16,500 nucleotides of DNA from Bacteroidales bacterium. GTDB lineage: Bacteria; Bacteroidota; Bacteroidia; Bacteroidales; UBA932. This document shows positions 13,923 to 16,500 of the stretch, in pieces. Where the stretch lies: the NCBI GenBank assembly GCA_017556665.1, contig JAFYMJ010000338.1, forward strand, positions 1 through 16,500. The letters are read 5' to 3'. How positions within the stretch are numbered: the stretch's first letter is position 1; the number at the start of each line of letters is the position of its first letter. Below the pieces are notes generated by a model that was not told where the DNA came from, did not search any database, and was given only the letters and a program-made list of their open reading frames with translations. A program made the position numbers and the translations under genes.

Positions 13923-15224
13923 TTATCCCTTATAGTTCAACAAATCCAATCCAATATCTCTACGGTAATACTTATTCTCATATACTATTTTTTGCAACTC
14001 TGCATAAATAGCCTCTCTTTGAGATTCAATACCGTTTCCATTTACTGTAACAGCCAACACTCTACCGCCACTTGTAACAAGTTTGCCATCCTGCATCTTT
14101 GTTCCAGCGTGGAATACTTTAACTGCACTGTCTGCATTGTTTACACTTAAATACTCACTGCCTCCAATTTCCAATCCTTTTGCATACTCCTCTGGATATC
14201 CTCCAGATACGCATACAACAGTTAGAGCTCCAAGTGGAGAGATCTCTATTTTCTCACCTGTAAGGTCACCTTTTGCTGCTGCAACAAGATGTGACAACAG
14301 ATCTGAATCTATTCTTGTCATTACTGCCTCTGTCTCTGGGTCACCCATTCTTACGTTGTACTCAATAACATATGGATCTCCACCACAATTCATAAGGCCA
14401 ATGAATATGAATCCTTTATAATCTATGTTATCTTTCTGCAAACCTGCTACTGTTGGTTTTATAATTCTCTCCTCTACTTTTGCCATAAACTCTTTGTCTG
14501 CAAAAACAACTGGAGATACCGCTCCCATTCCTCCTGTATTCAGTCCTGTATCACCCTCTCCTATTCTCTTATAATCTTTAGCCTCAGGCAATATCAGATA
14601 ACCTTTATTTGATACAAGTACAAATACAGAAACCTCTATACCTTTAAGGAATTGCTCTATTACAACTGTATTGCCTGCATTACCAAACTTACCACTGAAC
14701 ATTTCTCTAAGCTCTTTCTTTGCCTCTTCCAAAGAGTCAAGGATAAGGACTCCTTTTCCTGCTGCCAAACCATCTGCCTTCAATACATATGGCGGATTCA
14801 ATTGTGAAAGGAATTGGTCTGCTTCACCTACAGTATCTTTTGTAAAGCTCTTGTATTGTGCAGTTGGGATATTATGTTTTACCATAAATTCCTTAGCAAA
14901 ATCTTTACTTCCCTCCAACATTGCCCCTTTTTGGCAAGGACCTACAAAAAGAACATCCTTAAGTTCATTATCTGCAACAAATTTATCTTGCAAGCCAGAT
15001 ACCAAAGGATCCTCTGGACCAACAACAACAATTCCAATATTGTTCTCAAGGACACATTTCTTTACTGCTTCAAAATCTTTTGCAGAGCCCTCTACATTTG
15101 TTGCTATTTGTGCTGTTCCAGGATTACCAGGCAGACAGAAAAGTTTCTCACATTGCGAGCTTTGTTTAATTTTCCATGTAATGGCGTGCTCTCTACCGCC
15201 AGAACCAAGTACTAATACATTCAT
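13923..15224 (-). CDS. purD: Phosphoribosylamine-glycine ligase (GAR synthetase)
   Basis: PurD ligates glycine to phosphoribosylamine with ATP, the second step of de novo purine synthesis. The 433-residue length is normal. The N-terminal domain begins MNVLVLGSGGREHAITWKI, the hallmark of the family, and VVGPEDPLVSGL (67-78) follows. The ATP-grasp domain shows YVLKADGLAAGKGVLI, the NTGGMGAVSP loop and the metal-binding segment EYNVRMGDPETEAVM. The family C-terminal domain ends LLNYKG. Its start lies 17 bp after the deacetylase stop and its stop 2 bp before the membrane-protein gene, so the three form an operon. purM lies about 8 kb away in a different operon on the same strand, so purine genes are dispersed here. 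Confidence 0.97.
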   Translation of the reverse strand: MNVLVLGSGGREHAITWKIKQSSQCEKLFCLPGNPGTAQIATNVEGSAKDFEAVKKCVLENNIGIVVVGPEDPLVSGLQDKFVADNELKDVLFVGPCQKGAMLEGSKDFAKEFMVKHNIPTAQYKSFTKDTVGEADQFLSQLNPPYVLKADGLAAGKGVLILDSLEEAKKELREMFSGKFGNAGNTVVIEQFLKGIEVSVFVLVSNKGYLILPEAKDYKRIGEGDTGLNTGGMGAVSPVVFADKEFMAKVEERIIKPTVAGLQKDNIDYKGFIFIGLMNCGGDPYVIEYNVRMGDPETEAVMTRIDSDLLSHLVAAAKGDLTGEKIEISPLGALTVVCVSGGYPEEYAKGLEIGGSEYLSVNNADSAVKVFHAGTKMQDGKLVTSGGRVLAVTVNGNGIESQREAIYAELQKIVYENKYYRRDIGLDLLNYKG

Positions 15225-15241
15225 ATTGGTAAGTTATATAT

Positions 15242-15853
15242 TTATAAATCTATTTTTTTACATTCAAGCCCATTCTCTTTTATTGCATCAAGCACCATAG
15301 GCAACGCTTTGTACAAAACAGAAGAACATTTTACTGAATCATGAAACACAATTACCTCACCTGGTGCAATATGTGGAATCACTTTTGCCGCACACTCCTC
15401 TCCTGTAATCTTCTCCTTGTAATCTTCACTAACCACACTCCACATTATTATGTTGTATCTCCCTTCTACCATTTTGGCCTTGTCGGGACCCATAATGGCA
15501 TAAGGGGGTCTATAAAGTTTTGATTCAATAAGATCCTCTGCCAAATCTATGTCGCTCACATAGTCCTCCTTCTTTATTTTCCAGTTCTTTACGTGACTGT
15601 AAGAGTGGTTCCCAACTGCATGTCCACGCCGGATAATCTCTTCATATATATCTGGATGTCGTTCAACATTCCTTCCTATACAAAAAAATGTTGCTTTGGC
15701 ATTATACTTGTCAAGAATATCCAGTACCCAAGGAGTGACATCAGGTGTGGGACCATCATCAAAAGTCAGGAAAATACCTTTTTCTTCATTTGGAAAATTC
15801 CATATAAAACTGGGGAATATTCTCCTTATTATTTTGAGTGGCTTTATTCTCAT
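15242..15853 (-). CDS. Polysaccharide deacetylase (NodB homology domain, carbohydrate esterase 4)
   Basis: The 203-residue protein is essentially one NodB domain that removes acetyl groups from GlcNAc- or MurNAc-containing polymers using a divalent metal. The motifs are complete: TFDDGP (30-35) with D32 as base and D33 as metal ligand, NHSYSH (82-87) with metal-binding H83 and H87, RPPY (115-118), W138 in the fourth motif and H171 in VFHDS as the catalytic acid. The fourth motif, MWSVVSEDY, differs from the usual W-x-x-D-x-x-D-W form. The N terminus is basic with aromatic residues (about 1-20) but is not a clear signal peptide, so export or peripheral membrane attachment is uncertain. The gene heads the purD operon. 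Peptidoglycan is one plausible substrate; cell-surface polysaccharide is another. Confidence 0.88.
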   Translation of the reverse strand: MRIKPLKIIRRIFPSFIWNFPNEEKGIFLTFDDGPTPDVTPWVLDILDKYNAKATFFCIGRNVERHPDIYEEIIRRGHAVGNHSYSHVKNWKIKKEDYVSDIDLAEDLIESKLYRPPYAIMGPDKAKMVEGRYNIIMWSVVSEDYKEKITGEECAAKVIPHIAPGEVIVFHDSVKCSSVLYKALPMVLDAIKENGLECKKIDL

Positions 15854-15872
15854 TTTACTATGTTTGCATTGG

Positions 15873-15880
15873 CAAAAATA
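15873..15880 (-). promoter_or_regulatory. Candidate -7 promoter box for the deacetylase-purD operon
   Basis: On the minus strand TATTTTTG fits TAnnTTTG and ends 19 bp upstream of the deacetylase ATG. The same octamer lies upstream of glnN. No clear -33 TTTG is seen at the normal distance, so support is partial. Confidence 0.4.
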
Positions 15881-15917
15881 ATAATAAAAATTTACCTTTG
15901 CGTAATATATTTCAGGT

Positions 15918-16500
15918 ATGAAACGTAATAAAGATTTTTATATAATAATCTCTCTTATTGTGGTTCTGTTTTCTGTTTGCGGATGTGGCAGCAAAGAGGA
16001 AATCATTGGAAAATCCCAAATGGCAGAGATATTGTCGGAACTGTATCTTGCAGACCAGATTCTTGAGGAGGGTACCCCACTTAGAGTGCAAGCAGACTCA
16101 ATGCTTGTTTACCTTCCTATAATTGAAAAGCATGGATACACTCTAAAAGAGTATAAAAACTCTATACATCATTACCTTCAGGATGAGGATACATACAAGC
16201 AACTTCATATCAGAGCAAGGAACATTCTCTCTAAAAGGGGTGATGAAATAAGACAAGAGATTAAGGACAACAGAAAGAAAGGGGAAGACATTATATGTAA
16301 AGACTGGTGGGCAAGAAGAGAGGTTATAAGCTTGCCTCACTACAAGTTGGTTGAAGAACCTTTTGTGAGGGCATTCAAGTGGATTGCAATGAATCATATT
16401 AAAATAAAATGGAACATTCTGGACACTACCGTTGTAGATGTTCCTTCAAATGCCATATGGTGGGAGAACAATCTCTCTCCTAAAGGGTTAAAATTTGGAG
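15918..16500 (+). CDS. DUF4296-like lipoprotein, 3' end outside the window
   Basis: An open frame starts at the ATG at 15918 and runs without a stop to the window edge, giving at least 194 residues. It begins MKRNKDFYIIISLIVVLF and continues to lipobox VCGC, with the lipidated cysteine at 23, so it is a predicted membrane-anchored lipoprotein. The following QMAEILSELYLADQILEEG and KHGYTLKEYKNSIHHYLQDE segments look like the DUF4296 domain (about 33-110), a Bacteroidota family of unknown function. After this comes a charged helical stretch (about 112-130) and a tryptophan-rich part (CKDWWARRE, IWWEN) extending beyond the usual short DUF4296 proteins. It is divergent from the deacetylase gene, with 64 bp between the starts. 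No function can be assigned from sequence. Confidence 0.8.
   Translation, partial: MKRNKDFYIIISLIVVLFSVCGCGSKEEIIGKSQMAEILSELYLADQILEEGTPLRVQADSMLVYLPIIEKHGYTLKEYKNSIHHYLQDEDTYKQLHIRARNILSKRGDEIRQEIKDNRKKGEDIICKDWWARREVISLPHYKLVEEPFVRAFKWIAMNHIKIKWNILDTTVVDVPSNAIWWENNLSPKGLKFG

Noticed and set aside
14671..15300. Plus-strand open frame of 209 codons
   Set aside because: It lies antisense to purD, which has full-length family motifs; the translation is low-complexity and matches nothing I recognise.
1..16500. CRISPR array, insertion sequence, integrase, toxin-antitoxin or defence island
   Set aside because: No regularly spaced repeats, no transposase or recombinase motifs and no inverted-repeat-bounded element were seen; the genes are housekeeping or envelope types.

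Overview
The window looks like the chromosome of a Bacteroidota member, probably Bacteroidales. The evidence is a low-GC, AT-rich genome, a type III glutamine synthetase (GlnN), a DUF4296-like lipoprotein, and promoters matching the Bacteroides consensus (TTTG about 19 bp upstream of TAnnTTTG) rather than TTGACA/TATAAT. Genes are mostly housekeeping and tightly packed. I see no insertion sequence, prophage, CRISPR array or classical defence or secretion system.

Layout. Positions 1-104 hold the 3' end of a plus-strand gene, followed by a strong terminator (148-193) and about 180 bp without a clear gene. A long minus-strand cluster then runs from 8403 down to about 371. In transcription order it contains glnN, purM, a glutamate-racemase-like lipoprotein, a DEDDy 3'-5' exonuclease, an RlmI-type rRNA methyltransferase, a nitroreductase-like flavoprotein, free methionine-(R)-sulfoxide reductase and tRNA-Cys(GCA). 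The protein genes are 2-8 bp apart or overlap by 8 bp, so they look like one operon. tRNA-Cys follows 37 bp later, has its own consensus promoter overlapping the end of the reductase gene, and is followed by a terminator.

A 352-bp AT-rich divergent region (8404-8755) separates this cluster from a plus-strand set: a secreted C69 peptidase, a PBP4-type D-Ala-D-Ala carboxypeptidase (with a textbook promoter) and a PLP aminotransferase whose codon usage suggests high expression. The divergent region holds two near-identical palindromic direct repeats about 53 bp apart. A terminator at 12964-12995 ends the plus-strand set.

A second minus-strand operon (15853 down to 12994) encodes a NodB-type polysaccharide deacetylase, purD and a polytopic membrane protein. 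A divergent DUF4296-like lipoprotein gene begins at 15918 and runs off the window.

Functional themes. GlnN, PurM and PurD link ammonium assimilation to purine synthesis. The peptidase, PBP4, deacetylase and racemase-like lipoprotein point to envelope or peptidoglycan metabolism. The nitroreductase, fRMsr and tRNA-Cys form a small redox/sulfur-flavoured tail. The most unusual protein is the roughly 500-residue glutamate-racemase homologue with a lipoprotein signal peptide and both catalytic cysteines. No clearly new multi-gene system is evident.
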